Assembly: GCA_965278965.1 (NCBI GenBank)
Contig: OZ257127.1
Location: 1,798,001 to 1,862,000, forward strand
Direction: 5' to 3'
DNA: 64,000 nucleotides
Source: UBA10649 sp965278965
Lineage (GTDB): Bacteria; Actinomycetota; Actinomycetes; S36-B12
Shown in pieces: positions 18,791-28,345 of the stretch. The stretch's first letter is position 1; each line of letters starts with the position of its first letter. The notes beneath the pieces were generated by a model that worked only from the letters and a program-made list of their open reading frames with translations, was not told where the DNA came from and made no database searches. A program made the translations under genes and the position numbers.

Positions 18791-20410
18791 ATGACGACGG
18801 CCACGGCCACTCCGGCTGCCCCGGTGGCGCCGTTCGACGAGATGCTCCAACCGGACGGGACGCCACGGCCCACGCACGCCGCCGTCATGGAGACCCTCAC
18901 GGCGATCGGATCGTCCGGACTCGAGGTACGGGCCCGGCAGCGCGACGCCTACCTCGACCGGCACGGCATCACGTTCACCCTCGGCGAGCGGGAGCGTCCG
19001 CTGCCCATGGATCTCGTGCCGCGGCTGCTCATGGCCGGCGAGTGGCAGCGGATCGAGGCCGGCGTGATCCAGCGGCTGCGGGCGCTCGAGGCGTTCCTCG
19101 CCGACGTGTACGGGCCCGGGCAGGTCCTCGCCGACGGGCTCATCCCCCGAGGGCTGGTGACGTCCTCGACGCACTTCCACCGGGAGGCGTGGGGGATCTC
19201 GACGCCGAACGGCGTGCGCATCCACGTGTCCGGGATCGACCTGATCCGCGACGAGGCCGGTGAGTTCCGCGTCCTGGAGGACAACCTGCGCAACCCCAGC
19301 GGGGTGTCGTACGTCCTGGAGAACCGGCGCACGCTCGCCCACGTGCTGCCCGAGGTCTTCGCCGAGCACCGCGTCCGGCCGGTCAACGAGTACCCGGAGC
19401 GGCTGCTCGACGCGCTCAAGGCGGCTGCCCCGCGCGACGTCGCCCACCCGACCGTCGTCGTCCTCACACCGGGCGTCCACAACTCCGCGCACTACGAGCA
19501 CACGTTCCTGGCGCGGCACATGGGCGTCGAGCTGGTCGAGGGCCGCGACCTGTACTGCCGCGACAATGTCGTCTACATGCGCACGACCTCCGGCCCGGAG
19601 CCCGTGCACGTCATCTACCGCCGCATCGACGACGACTTCCTCGACCCGGTGCACCTCCACCCCGAGAGCATCCTGGGCATCCCGGGGGTCATCAACGCCG
19701 CTCGCGCCGGCCGCGTCACCATCGCCAACGCGATCGGCAACGGCGTCGCCGACGACAAGGCCGTCTACCCCTACGTGCCCGAGCTCATCCGCTACTACCT
19801 GGGCGAGGAGCCGATCCTGCCCAACGTGCACACGTACGACCTGTCCGACCCCGACCAGCGCAAGCACGTGCTCGCGCACCTGGACCGCATGGTCGTGAAG
19901 CCGAGCGACGCGTCCGGTGGCTACGGCCTGGTCATGGGACCGTCCGCGACCGACGAGGAGCTCGCGCAGGCGGCGCGCGACGTGACCGCGCGTCCCCGCG
20001 ACTACATCGCCCAACCGGTCGTCACGTTCTCTACGTGCCCGACGGTCGTCGACGACGGCCGGCTCGCACCCCGGCACGTGGACCTGCGCCCGTTCGCGGT
20101 GAACGACGGCCACAAGGTGTACGTGCTGCCGGGCGGGCTGAGCCGCGTGGCGCTCCCCGAGGGCAGCCTCGTCGTGAACTCCAGCCAGGGCGGCGGCTCC
20201 AAGGACACCTGGGTCATCGACGACGGCAGCGCCGACGAGCGGCCGACGGTCGAGGACTGGACCGACGACGGCGCGACCGTGCCCTGGCCGCCGGGCTTCA
20301 ACGCTGCCCGCCGCGACAACTCACCCACGAGCCACGACGACCGGATCCTGCAGCAGGAACGCCAGCAGCAGCAGGCCCGCCACCGCCGACGGGGAGCGGC
20401 GGGATGCTGA
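18791..20410 (+). CDS. Circularly permuted ATP-grasp type 2 protein
   Basis: 539 residues. The segments GVRIHVSGIDLIRDEAGEFR, VLEDNLRNPSGVSYVLENR, NAIGNGVADDKAVYPYVPE and VVKPSDASGGYGLVMG are hallmarks of the circularly permuted ATP-grasp family (formerly DUF404/DUF407), thought to ligate carboxylates and amines, for example to build or extend peptides; the substrate is unknown. ATG 18791 follows GTGAGGAGGGGTCCG. It overlaps the next gene by 7 bases, and the three-gene order is the standard one for this family. Confidence 0.9.
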   Translation: MTTATATPAAPVAPFDEMLQPDGTPRPTHAAVMETLTAIGSSGLEVRARQRDAYLDRHGITFTLGERERPLPMDLVPRLLMAGEWQRIEAGVIQRLRALEAFLADVYGPGQVLADGLIPRGLVTSSTHFHREAWGISTPNGVRIHVSGIDLIRDEAGEFRVLEDNLRNPSGVSYVLENRRTLAHVLPEVFAEHRVRPVNEYPERLLDALKAAAPRDVAHPTVVVLTPGVHNSAHYEHTFLARHMGVELVEGRDLYCRDNVVYMRTTSGPEPVHVIYRRIDDDFLDPVHLHPESILGIPGVINAARAGRVTIANAIGNGVADDKAVYPYVPELIRYYLGEEPILPNVHTYDLSDPDQRKHVLAHLDRMVVKPSDASGGYGLVMGPSATDEELAQAARDVTARPRDYIAQPVVTFSTCPTVVDDGRLAPRHVDLRPFAVNDGHKVYVLPGGLSRVALPEGSLVVNSSQGGGSKDTWVIDDGSADERPTVEDWTDDGATVPWPPGFNAARRDNSPTSHDDRILQQERQQQQARHRRRGAAGC

Positions 20411-21309
20411 GCCGGATCGCCGAGTCGTTCTACTGGCTCGGGCGCTACATCGAGCGCGCCGAGGCGACCGTGCGACTGCTCGCCGAGCACCACCAGCTGC
20501 TCATCGAGGACCAGTCCGTGCCGCACGCGACCGGCTGCGCGGCCCTGCTCGACTCGCTGTCGATGTCGGTGGCCGACGTCGAGACCCCACAGGACCTCGT
20601 GCGCGCCCTGGTCGGCACGGAGATCGACCCGTCGACGATCGCCGGGGCGGTGTCAGCTGCTCGCGCCAACGCCCGCGCGATCCGCGAGTCGCTTTCGCAG
20701 GACACGTTCGAGGCGCTCAACTCCGCCCACCTGGCGCTGTCCCGCGGCATCGCGTTTGCCGCGAGCCCGGGCGTCGCCCTGCACACGGTGCTGGAACGCC
20801 TGCTCGTCGTGAACGGCGTCGTCGACTGGACGATGCCGCGTGATGAGGCATACCACTTCATGGTGCTGGGCCGAGAGCTCGAGCGGATCGACATGGTCGG
20901 ACGGCTCCTGTCGATCCGGCACGACCTCCTGTGGCCGTCGTCCGGACCGGCGGCGACCCTGCGCGCGGCCGGGGGTCTGTCGCCGTTCCTTCGGACCGGG
21001 CGCGCGATCACCGGGACGGACGTCCGGCGGTTCCTCGTCCTCGACACGACGTTCCCTCGCTCGATGCGGCTGTGCGCCGCGGATGCCGAGGAGGCGGTGC
21101 GCGGTCTCCAGCGGCAGGGCGCGAGCGACAGCAGCCTGCTTCTCCGAGAGGTCGGGATGCTGCGCTCGGAGCTGGAGTACGCCCGCTCGCCGTCAGCGCG
21201 GGAGATCGAGGCGTTCGTCGACGAGGCGCGCGGTGCGGCCCAGCGCGCCGGCGACGAGGTCAACCGTGCGTTCTTCCGGCAGCACGGCACGGTCGTATGG
21301 AGTCACTGA
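20404..21309 (+). CDS. Alpha-E domain protein
   Basis: 301 residues beginning MLSRIAESFYWLGRYIERAE, the signature opening of the alpha-E family (formerly DUF403), an all-helical protein nearly always encoded beside the circularly permuted ATP-grasp. The later DEAYHFMVLGRELERIDM helix is also typical. It starts inside the end of the ATP-grasp gene and its own stop overlaps the transglutaminase start by one base. The function is not established; it may be a partner or regulator of the ligase. Confidence 0.9.
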   Translation: MLSRIAESFYWLGRYIERAEATVRLLAEHHQLLIEDQSVPHATGCAALLDSLSMSVADVETPQDLVRALVGTEIDPSTIAGAVSAARANARAIRESLSQDTFEALNSAHLALSRGIAFAASPGVALHTVLERLLVVNGVVDWTMPRDEAYHFMVLGRELERIDMVGRLLSIRHDLLWPSSGPAATLRAAGGLSPFLRTGRAITGTDVRRFLVLDTTFPRSMRLCAADAEEAVRGLQRQGASDSSLLLREVGMLRSELEYARSPSAREIEAFVDEARGAAQRAGDEVNRAFFRQHGTVVWSH

Positions 21310-22157
21310 TGGCAGGTCGACGGCTACGGATCATGCACAGCACCGGCTACCGGTACGCCCAGGTGGTCGAGGCCTCGTTCAACGAGATCCGCATGACGCC
21401 GATCTCGGCGGAGGGCCAGCTGCTCCTGAGCCACACGCTGGATGTGCAGCCGGCAGCACCGATCCAGTCGTACGAGGACTACTGGGGCGCACGCGTCGAG
21501 GCCTTCGACGTTCACGTCCCGCACCGCATGCTGGAGATCGTTGCCATCAGCACGGTCGACACGCCGCCGCTGCCTCCGTACCGCCCGGGCGGCTCGTGGG
21601 ACGGCGTGCGTGATGCACGCCGGCGGGACGAGCTCGTGGAGTACATGCGCCCGACCACCTACGTCGACGATGCGAACGAGGACCCGAACCGGGAGTGGAT
21701 CGTGTCGCGCATGCGCGACGAGGAGAACCCGGAGGCCGCGGCTCGCCTGGCGACGTTCGAGGTCCGGCGTCGGCTGGCGTACGCCCCTGGCGCGACCACC
21801 GTGTCGACGACAGCGGCCCAGGCCTGGGAGTCGGGCCAGGGCGTCTGCCAGGACTTCACCCACACGACCTTGTCGCTGCTGAGGGCGGCTGGTGTCCCGG
21901 CCCGGTATGTCAGCGGCTACCTGCACACCGAGGAGCCCTCGGTCGGCGAGACGGTCGTCGGCGAGTCGCACGCCTGGGTCGAGTACTGGGACGACGGCTG
22001 GCACGCCGTCGACCCGACCAACGACCGGGCGGTCGGGTCCGCGCACGTCATCGTCGCGCGAGGACGCGACTACGCCGACGTCCCTCCGCTGAAGGGGATC
22101 TACGCCGGCGGCCACAGCGAGGCCCTCGGCGTCAGCGTCGAGATCACCCAGCTCTAG
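21309..22157 (+). CDS. Transglutaminase-like cysteine protease
   Basis: 282 residues. The N-terminal beta region (HSTGYRYAQVVEASFNEIRM) is the bacterial transglutaminase-like N domain, and the catalytic core shows Cys in GVCQDFTHT, His in GESHAWVEYW and Asp in WHAVDPTNDR, so the Cys-His-Asp triad is complete. There is no signal peptide, so it probably acts in the cytoplasm. In this operon it may hydrolyse or remodel the product of the ATP-grasp ligase (inference from gene context). Confidence 0.9.
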   Translation: MAGRRLRIMHSTGYRYAQVVEASFNEIRMTPISAEGQLLLSHTLDVQPAAPIQSYEDYWGARVEAFDVHVPHRMLEIVAISTVDTPPLPPYRPGGSWDGVRDARRRDELVEYMRPTTYVDDANEDPNREWIVSRMRDEENPEAAARLATFEVRRRLAYAPGATTVSTTAAQAWESGQGVCQDFTHTTLSLLRAAGVPARYVSGYLHTEEPSVGETVVGESHAWVEYWDDGWHAVDPTNDRAVGSAHVIVARGRDYADVPPLKGIYAGGHSEALGVSVEITQL

Positions 22158-22248
22158 CCCCGGGGCCGTCGGGGCTGCGCCAGCCGTTCCTGGGTTACCG
22201 TGGTGGTCACCCCTGAGCAGCACCGCCCGTCCTTCGCCGAGGAGCACC

Positions 22249-23118
22249 ATGCGCGCGCCCCGACTCGTCCTGACCTCCATGGCCACACTGGCGCTTCTTG
22301 CCGGCGGCCTCGTCGTGGCCGATCCGGCCGCGGCAGCCACCCCGGCCGTCGGTACGTGCTACGCCTACAAGGCAGCGGTCCTGCGGGCCGTCTCCACCCC
22401 GGCACCCGCCGTCGACTGCGCGAGCACGCACACGGCGGAGACGTACTACGTCGGGACCGTGGCGGAGGCATTCGGGATCCCCTCCCGGGCCACGCAGCCG
22501 ATGCGCCTGTCCGCAGGGCGCCCGTGCACGGTCAAGGCCATGAACGCCTACCTCGGCATGCCCGACCGCAAGCTGCCCAGCCGCTTCCGCACCGCGGTGC
22601 TCTTCCCCACGGACGAGCAGTGGGCGGCCGGCGAGCGCTGGTTCCGTTGCGACGTCGTCCTGCAAGGTGGGCTCGAGCTCAAGGCGTTCACTGGGACCGC
22701 GAAGGCCCTCGTCGCATCAGTGCCACCGACGCAGTTCGACTTCTGCACGCCCGGCCAGCCCAACGCGCGTGCGACCTCCGCGTACCCGTGCACGTCGCCG
22801 AAGAAGAACTGGATCAAGGTCCTGGACTCCGAGCTCGGCGGCCCGGGCTCGAAGTTCCCCGGGCAGAGCACCGTCGAGCGCAAGACCCGCAACCTGTGCG
22901 AGAAGCAGGGGAAGCGGTGGTCGGGAACGCTGAAGTACCCGGGCTGGTGGGCGATCTGGCCCACGGCCGTCGGCTGGAAGCAGGGCCACCGCTCAGCACA
23001 GTGCTTCGTGCCCTACCAGCAGTACGCCAAGCAGCTGGAGCTCGACGCCAAGAAGAACCCGGCTCCGCCGGCCCCGAACCCTGCGCCGGCGCCGGTCCCC
23101 GCACCCGTCGCCAGCTAG
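22249..23118 (+). CDS. Secreted septum-formation family protein
   Basis: 289 residues with a signal peptide (hydrophobic TLALLAGGLVVADPAAAA) and a region resembling the actinobacterial septum_form domain: GTCYAYKAAVL, DCASTHTAETYYVG and several paired Cys. The C terminus is an Ala/Pro-rich tail. ATG 22249 follows GAGGAGCACC. Its stop TAG shares CTAG with the stop of the converging ndh gene. The role of this family in division is not well defined. Confidence 0.75.
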   Translation: MRAPRLVLTSMATLALLAGGLVVADPAAAATPAVGTCYAYKAAVLRAVSTPAPAVDCASTHTAETYYVGTVAEAFGIPSRATQPMRLSAGRPCTVKAMNAYLGMPDRKLPSRFRTAVLFPTDEQWAAGERWFRCDVVLQGGLELKAFTGTAKALVASVPPTQFDFCTPGQPNARATSAYPCTSPKKNWIKVLDSELGGPGSKFPGQSTVERKTRNLCEKQGKRWSGTLKYPGWWAIWPTAVGWKQGHRSAQCFVPYQQYAKQLELDAKKNPAPPAPNPAPAPVPAPVAS

Positions 23119-24350
23119 TCGATCACCGTGCGGCGGGGCCCGACCCCCCACACGACGTAGTTCCAGAACCAGTCGGCGATGACGCTGACACGCTGGCGTC
23201 CGCCGGCGAGGTAGAACACGTGCAGGCCGAGCCACGCCAGCCACGCCAGGAGTCCGGACATCCGCAGTCCGCCGGAGAGCTCGACGACGGCGCGGCGTCG
23301 GCCGATCGTCGCCATCTGGCCCTTGTCGCGGTAGGAGAACGGCCGCGACTGCTTCCCCTCGCGCTCCTCGACCAGGGACCGGGCGACGTACCGGCCCATC
23401 TGCAGGGCGACCGAGCCGACCATCGGCAGCGGCCGACCGTCCCCCTTGTCGGCGTGCGCGATGTCGCCGACGGCCCAGACGTCGTCGGCGATCTTCAGCC
23501 GGTCCGAGACCTCGAGCCGGTGCGCGCGGTCAGCGATGCCGAGGGAGGCCCACTGCGCCGGGGCGGCGACGCCGGCGGCCCAGATGATGGTGCCGGCGGC
23601 CAGTACCTCGCCCGCGGCCAGACGGACCGCTGACGGGTACATCCGCTCGACGGCGGCGTCTAGCCGGACCACGACACCGAGCTTCGTCAGGTCGCGCAGC
23701 GCCCGGGCACTGGACTTCGCACCGAACGTCGGCAGCAGGCGCGGTCCCGCCTCCACCAGCGTGACCGACGCGTGCGGGGCGAGCGCCGGGAACTCCCGGT
23801 GCATCGCTCGTTGCAGCTCGGCGATGGCACCGGACAGCTCGACGCCGGTGGGACCGCCGCCGACGACGACGACCTGCAGCGCCTCGCGCGGTGCGTGGCC
23901 GAGCTCGACGTCCTCATAGGTCTGCAGGAGGCGGTGACGGATCGCGCGAGCCTCGGGGATCGTCTTCATCTGCAACGCGTTCTCGGCCACACCGGGGATG
24001 CCGAACGTGGTGCCGGTGCTGCCCATCGCGAGGACGAGCCGGTCCCACGGCACGACGGTGCCGTCGGCCAGCCGCAGGGTGTGCGCGTCGAGCGAGATCG
24101 CGACCACCTCGCCGCGTCGGAAGTGCAGCCCCGGGATCGCGGCACGCACGGGGTAGGCGATGTCGTCCTCGGGCAGGCCACCGGTGGCGACCTGGTAGAG
24201 CAGGGGGGAGAAGACCTGGTACGGGTTGCGGTCGATGACGGTGACCTCGAACCCCTCCTCGCCGCGGAGCTTGCGTGCGCAGACGAGACCGGCGAACCCG
24301 GCACCGACGATGACGACGCGCGTCGGCGCCTTCGTGGCCGCCTCAGCCAT
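23115..24350 (-). CDS. ndh: Type II NADH dehydrogenase
   Basis: 411 residues. Two dinucleotide-binding folds are visible: FAD-binding VVIVGAGFAGLVCARKL near residue 11 and NADH-binding VVVVGGGPTGVELSGAI in the middle, followed by AVGDIAHAD (FAD ribityl contact) and a C-terminal amphipathic segment LLAWLAWLGLHVFYLAGG that docks the enzyme to the membrane. It passes electrons from NADH to quinone without pumping protons. ATG 24350 lies within the 3' end of the upstream aldo/keto reductase gene. This quinone pool could feed the cydAB oxidase. Confidence 0.9.
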   Translation of the reverse strand: MAEAATKAPTRVVIVGAGFAGLVCARKLRGEEGFEVTVIDRNPYQVFSPLLYQVATGGLPEDDIAYPVRAAIPGLHFRRGEVVAISLDAHTLRLADGTVVPWDRLVLAMGSTGTTFGIPGVAENALQMKTIPEARAIRHRLLQTYEDVELGHAPREALQVVVVGGGPTGVELSGAIAELQRAMHREFPALAPHASVTLVEAGPRLLPTFGAKSSARALRDLTKLGVVVRLDAAVERMYPSAVRLAAGEVLAAGTIIWAAGVAAPAQWASLGIADRAHRLEVSDRLKIADDVWAVGDIAHADKGDGRPLPMVGSVALQMGRYVARSLVEEREGKQSRPFSYRDKGQMATIGRRRAVVELSGGLRMSGLLAWLAWLGLHVFYLAGGRQRVSVIADWFWNYVVWGVGPRRTVID

Positions 24351-25302
24351 CGACACGCCCCGGCAGCGGGCTCCGCGGGGAGTCGTCGGGGTACATCGAC
24401 GTGGCCGCCGGAGCCGTCGCATCCAGCAGTGCGCGCTGCTCCGCCGTGAGCACGATGTCGAGTGCGCGGACTATCGAGTCGACCGTCGCCGGACGGGTGG
24501 CGCCCGGGATCGCGATGACGGCCGGGGACAGGTCGAGCAACCACGCGATGGCCACCTCCTGCGGGGTTCTGTCGACCTCCGTGCCCACGACGGTGAACGC
24601 GGCGTACCGCGATCCCACGTCATGCGCCTGGGTCGAGCCGCCCAGCGGGGACCACGGCAGGAACGCCACCCCGGTCGCGGTGCACAGGTCGATGACATCG
24701 GCGTCGCCCCGGTAACGCGGCGAGAACTCGTTCTGGACGCTCACGATGCCGCCAGCGTCGTCCGGCCCACCCAGCACGTCAAGGGCCACCGCGAGCTCAC
24801 GGGCGTTGACGTTCGACAGCCCCAGCCGGGCGACGAGTCCCGCGTTGACGAGCATCCTCAGGGACTCCAGCTGCTCGACATAGGGAAGAGCGGGGTCATG
24901 ACGATGGTGCTGGTACAGGGCCAGGACGGGCACGTCCAGCGCGGCGAGGCTGGCCTCCGCCGCCTGGCGGAGTCCGTCGCGGGTGCTGTCACGCCCCCAG
25001 ACATCGTTCGGGTCCCGGGTCAGTCCGCCCTTGGTCGCCACAAGCACATCGGCCAGGTCAGCCACGCCGCCGTAGGACCGGAGCGCCTCGGCGACGAGCC
25101 GCTCGTTGTGGCCGATCTGGTCCCACGCGGGGGCATAGATGTTGGCCGTGTCGATCAGCGTGATGCCGAGGTCGAGCGCCCGATGGATCGTCGCGACCGC
25201 GCGCTCCCGCTCGTCGACCATGCCCTCGAACGACAGCGGCATGCAGCCCAGGCCGACAGCGGACACATCGAGATCGCCGAGGCGGCGAGAGGGCAGAGGC
25301 AT
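24343..25302 (-). CDS. Aldo/keto reductase
   Basis: 319 residues of the AKR TIM-barrel family. The N-terminal RRLGDLDVSAVGLGCM strand, catalytic Asp and Tyr in DTANIYAP, Lys in LVATKGGL and His in YQHHRHDP form the usual tetrad, and PGATRPATVDSIVRA matches the NADPH phosphate-binding region. The substrate is unknown. It is transcribed with ndh, overlapping its start, and has a TACGCT -10 box 6 bases before ATG 25302. Confidence 0.9.
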   Translation of the reverse strand: MPLPSRRLGDLDVSAVGLGCMPLSFEGMVDERERAVATIHRALDLGITLIDTANIYAPAWDQIGHNERLVAEALRSYGGVADLADVLVATKGGLTRDPNDVWGRDSTRDGLRQAAEASLAALDVPVLALYQHHRHDPALPYVEQLESLRMLVNAGLVARLGLSNVNARELAVALDVLGGPDDAGGIVSVQNEFSPRYRGDADVIDLCTATGVAFLPWSPLGGSTQAHDVGSRYAAFTVVGTEVDRTPQEVAIAWLLDLSPAVIAIPGATRPATVDSIVRALDIVLTAEQRALLDATAPAATSMYPDDSPRSPLPGRVDG

Positions 25303-25308
25303 GCCGGA

Positions 25309-25314
25309 AGCGTA
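25309..25314 (-). promoter_or_regulatory. -10 box (TACGCT) of aldo/keto reductase, leaderless start
   Basis: Minus-strand TACGCT, 6 bases before ATG 25302. Confidence 0.5.
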
Positions 25315-25326
25315 TGCGGGCGTGCA

Positions 25327-27108
25327 TCACTCGGCGAGGGCGAGCCACTGCTCCTCGAGAACGTCGCGCTCGGCCTCGGTCGCCCGGAGCTTCTCGTGAA
25401 GCACGCTGACCCGCTCGAAGTCGGTGGCGTGCTCGGCGAGGTCGGCGTGCAGCACCGACTCCCGCTCGCGCAGCTTGTCGAGCTGCCGCTCGATGCGCGC
25501 CAGTGCCTTCCGCGTCTCGCGATCGGCCGCAGCCGTGCTCGGGCCGGACGGCACCGCCGCCGGTGCGTCCTCCCGGACGGCTCCGGCCGGCTCGGCGGAC
25601 CCGTCACGCATCCGCAGGTACTCCTCGACCCCGCCGGTGAGCGATCGCACCCGGCCATCGCCGGGGAGGGCGACGACGCCGTCGCACACCCGCTCGGTGA
25701 AGTACCGGTCGTGCGAGACGACGACGAGCGTGCCGGCGAAACCGTCGAGAAGGTCCTCGAGAGCCGACAGGGTCTCGACGTCGAAGTCGTTCGTCGGCTC
25801 GTCGAGGACGAGGAGGTTCGGGGCGCCCATGAGCAGCCGCGTCAGCTGCAGCCGACGTCGTTCTCCGCCGGACAGGTCCCCGACCGGTGTCCACTGCCCG
25901 TCAGCCCCGAAGCCGAGCCGCTCACACAGCTGCGAGGCGGTGAGCTCGCGCCCCTTGCCGAGGTCGACCCGGTTCGCGACGTGCTCCACCGACTCCAGGA
26001 CGCGCCACGTCGGGTCGAGCTCCTCAAGGTGCTGCGAGAGGTAGGCCGGTCGCACGGTGACGCCCATGACGACGCGGCCGGACGAGGGCCGCAGCTCCCC
26101 GAGGAGGACCCGGACGAGAGAGGTCTTGCCCGCCCCGTTCGGCCCGAGGATTCCGATGCGCTGACCAGGCCCTAGGTCCCACGTGATGCGGTCGAGCAGC
26201 GTGCGCCCACCGAGCTCGAGCGACACGTCGTGCAGCTCGACGACCGTCTTGCCCAGGCGCGCTCCCACGAACCCGAGCAGCTCGACCGTGTCCCGCGGCG
26301 GGGGCTCGTCGCGGATGAGCTCGTTCGCGGCATCCACGCGAAACCGGGGCTTGGATGTGCGCGCCGGCGCGCCGCGGCGCAGCCACGCCAGCTCCTTGCG
26401 GATGAGGTTCGAACGGCGAGCGTCCGCGGCGGACTGCTGCCGCTGGCGCTCGGCCTTCGCCAGCACATAGGCGGAGTAGCCGCCTGCGTACTCCTCGACC
26501 TGACCGCCGATCACCTCCCAGGTGCTGTCGCAGACCTCGTCGAGGAACCAGCGGTCGTGCGTGACGACCACGACGGCCAGCCCGGGGCGGGCGACCAGGT
26601 GCGCGGCGAGCCAGCCGACGACCTCGAGATCGAGGTGGTTCGTCGGTTCGTCGAGCAGCAGGAGGTCGAGGTCGTCGATGAGGAGCCGGGCGAGGTCGAC
26701 CCGCCGTCTCTCCCCGCCCGACAGCACGCCGACCTGCCGGTCGAGCACGGCCGGTCCGTGACCGCCCAGAAGAGCGTCGAGCACCTCACGGGTGCGGGCG
26801 TCGGCTGCCCACGCGTGCTCCGGCCGGTCGCCGACGACCAGTGAGCGGATCGTGCGGTCGGGGTCGTCGTCCGGTCGCTGCCGGAGCACACCCACCCGGG
26901 TCCCCGACGCGACGCTCACGCGGCCGGCGTCGACGTCCTCGTCCCCGGCCAGCACCGCGAGGAGGGTGCTCTTGCCGGCTCCGTTCCGGCCGACGACGCC
27001 GATGCGCTGGCCGGCTCCCACCCCCGTCGAGACTCCCGCGAGCAACGGCCGCTCGCCGAAGGCCTTGGCCACGGCCTCAAGGTTCACGAGGTTGCGCGTC
27101 GGGGCCAT
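25327..27108 (-). CDS. ABC-F family ATPase
   Basis: 593 residues with two ABC domains and no membrane segments. Walker A motifs are GRNGAGKST and GPNGAGKTS, signatures LSGGERRRVDLA and LSGGERRRLQLT, and Walker B LLLLDEPTNHLD and LLVLDEPTNDFD; the second has Asn-Asp-Phe in place of Asn-His-Leu, as in Uup-type proteins. A C-terminal coiled coil (about residues 520-590, ARIERQLDKLRERESVLHAD) also fits Uup. Such proteins act on ribosomes or nucleic acids. Start ATG 27108. Confidence 0.92.
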   Translation of the reverse strand: MAPTRNLVNLEAVAKAFGERPLLAGVSTGVGAGQRIGVVGRNGAGKSTLLAVLAGDEDVDAGRVSVASGTRVGVLRQRPDDDPDRTIRSLVVGDRPEHAWAADARTREVLDALLGGHGPAVLDRQVGVLSGGERRRVDLARLLIDDLDLLLLDEPTNHLDLEVVGWLAAHLVARPGLAVVVVTHDRWFLDEVCDSTWEVIGGQVEEYAGGYSAYVLAKAERQRQQSAADARRSNLIRKELAWLRRGAPARTSKPRFRVDAANELIRDEPPPRDTVELLGFVGARLGKTVVELHDVSLELGGRTLLDRITWDLGPGQRIGILGPNGAGKTSLVRVLLGELRPSSGRVVMGVTVRPAYLSQHLEELDPTWRVLESVEHVANRVDLGKGRELTASQLCERLGFGADGQWTPVGDLSGGERRRLQLTRLLMGAPNLLVLDEPTNDFDVETLSALEDLLDGFAGTLVVVSHDRYFTERVCDGVVALPGDGRVRSLTGGVEEYLRMRDGSAEPAGAVREDAPAAVPSGPSTAAADRETRKALARIERQLDKLRERESVLHADLAEHATDFERVSVLHEKLRATEAERDVLEEQWLALAE

Positions 27109-27197
27109 GCCGCCATTCTCCGGGTCACGGCGAAACCGCCCGCGAGGGGCTAGGTCACGACTTGATCCCAACGAGGACTCCGCCCCGCTGGGTGCTC

Positions 27198-27203
27198 TAT
27201 CGT
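27198..27203 (+). promoter_or_regulatory. -10 box (TATCGT), leaderless start
   Basis: TATCGT, 6 bases before GTG 27210. Confidence 0.5.
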
Positions 27204-27209
27204 CCGCCC

Positions 27210-28268
27210 GTGCGCGTTCGCTGGAAGCGGGCTGTGAGCCCGCTGGGAGTCGGAGACGAGCCCCCGTTCGAGGTCCCGGACCTCGCCCGCAGCGCCCCCA
27301 GCCTCGGCAACGGGTGGACGACTCCGATCCGCAGCACGGACGTGCCCGCGCTCCTGGAGTCACTGCGCGCCGATCACCTGCCCGACCCTGAGCCGGACTT
27401 CTACATCGACTGGAAGGGCGTGCGCACGCGGATCGGCATGCTGCCGTGGGCTCCCCCGGAGCTCGCCGGACGGGTGTCGACCACTCTGCCCATTCCGGAC
27501 GACAGCTACCGCAGCGAGGACGTCGAGTACGCCTGCCTCGCAGCGGCGATCGATGCGGCGACCGACACGCTGCGCATCGTCGAGGTCGGAGCAGGCTGGG
27601 CGCCCTGGAGCGTGGCGGGCGTCGTCCTCGGTCGTCGTCGCGGCCTGTCGGCACGCGCGATCGCGGTCGAGGCAGATCCCCTGCGTGCCGGCTGGGCCAT
27701 GCAACACGCGGCGGACAACGGCGTCGCCGCCGTGCGCGTCACCGGCACGGCCGAAGAGATCGCCGCCCGGCTCGCCGATGGGGTCGATGCCGAGCTCGTC
27801 GTCGTCGAGGCCGCAGCGTGGCACGAGACGACGACGTTGCAGTTCCCCGACCTGGACGACGGCGACATGGGCGGCGCCGTGTGGACGCTGCCCGGAACGG
27901 ACGTCGACTACCGCGGCGCGCACCTGTCGCACCACGACGTGCCGGCGATCTCGATCCGCGCACTCCTGGCCGCCGACACGCTCACGGACCTTCTCCACGT
28001 CGACGTGCAAGGTGTCGAGTGCGAGCTGCTGCTCCCCGCCAGCGATGACATCCAGTCCTCCGTCCGCCTCATGGCGATCGGCACGACCGACCGGCTCAGC
28101 GAAGGACGGCTGCAGCAGCACTACCTGGCGCGCGGCTGGGGGCTGCGGATAGACAGCCCCTGCACGGCACTGTTCTCGATGACGCATCCGACACTGGCGG
28201 GGTTCACAGTCCAGGACGGCACGCAGCTGTGGGAGAACCCGTTCGTACGTCCTGATTTCCCCGGCTGA
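27210..28268 (+). CDS. FkbM-like SAM-dependent methyltransferase
   Basis: 352 residues from GTG 27210. The SAM-binding motif IVEVGAGWAPWSVAGVV is in the middle, followed by an acidic IAVEADPL strand and the later LLHVDVQGVECELL, corresponding to the IDVEG motif of FkbM-type methyltransferases. The first 100 residues are a separate region with no known domain. The family methylates sugars or small metabolites; the substrate is unknown. There is a TATCGT -10 box 6 bases upstream. Confidence 0.72.
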   Translation: MRVRWKRAVSPLGVGDEPPFEVPDLARSAPSLGNGWTTPIRSTDVPALLESLRADHLPDPEPDFYIDWKGVRTRIGMLPWAPPELAGRVSTTLPIPDDSYRSEDVEYACLAAAIDAATDTLRIVEVGAGWAPWSVAGVVLGRRRGLSARAIAVEADPLRAGWAMQHAADNGVAAVRVTGTAEEIAARLADGVDAELVVVEAAAWHETTTLQFPDLDDGDMGGAVWTLPGTDVDYRGAHLSHHDVPAISIRALLAADTLTDLLHVDVQGVECELLLPASDDIQSSVRLMAIGTTDRLSEGRLQQHYLARGWGLRIDSPCTALFSMTHPTLAGFTVQDGTQLWENPFVRPDFPG

Positions 28269-28345
28269 CCCGCCGCCGAGATCCGAAGGATCGGCCCGGA
28301 CCGCCCGTATCGTCGCCCGAAGGGACGAGCGCGCTTCGAGGTGCC

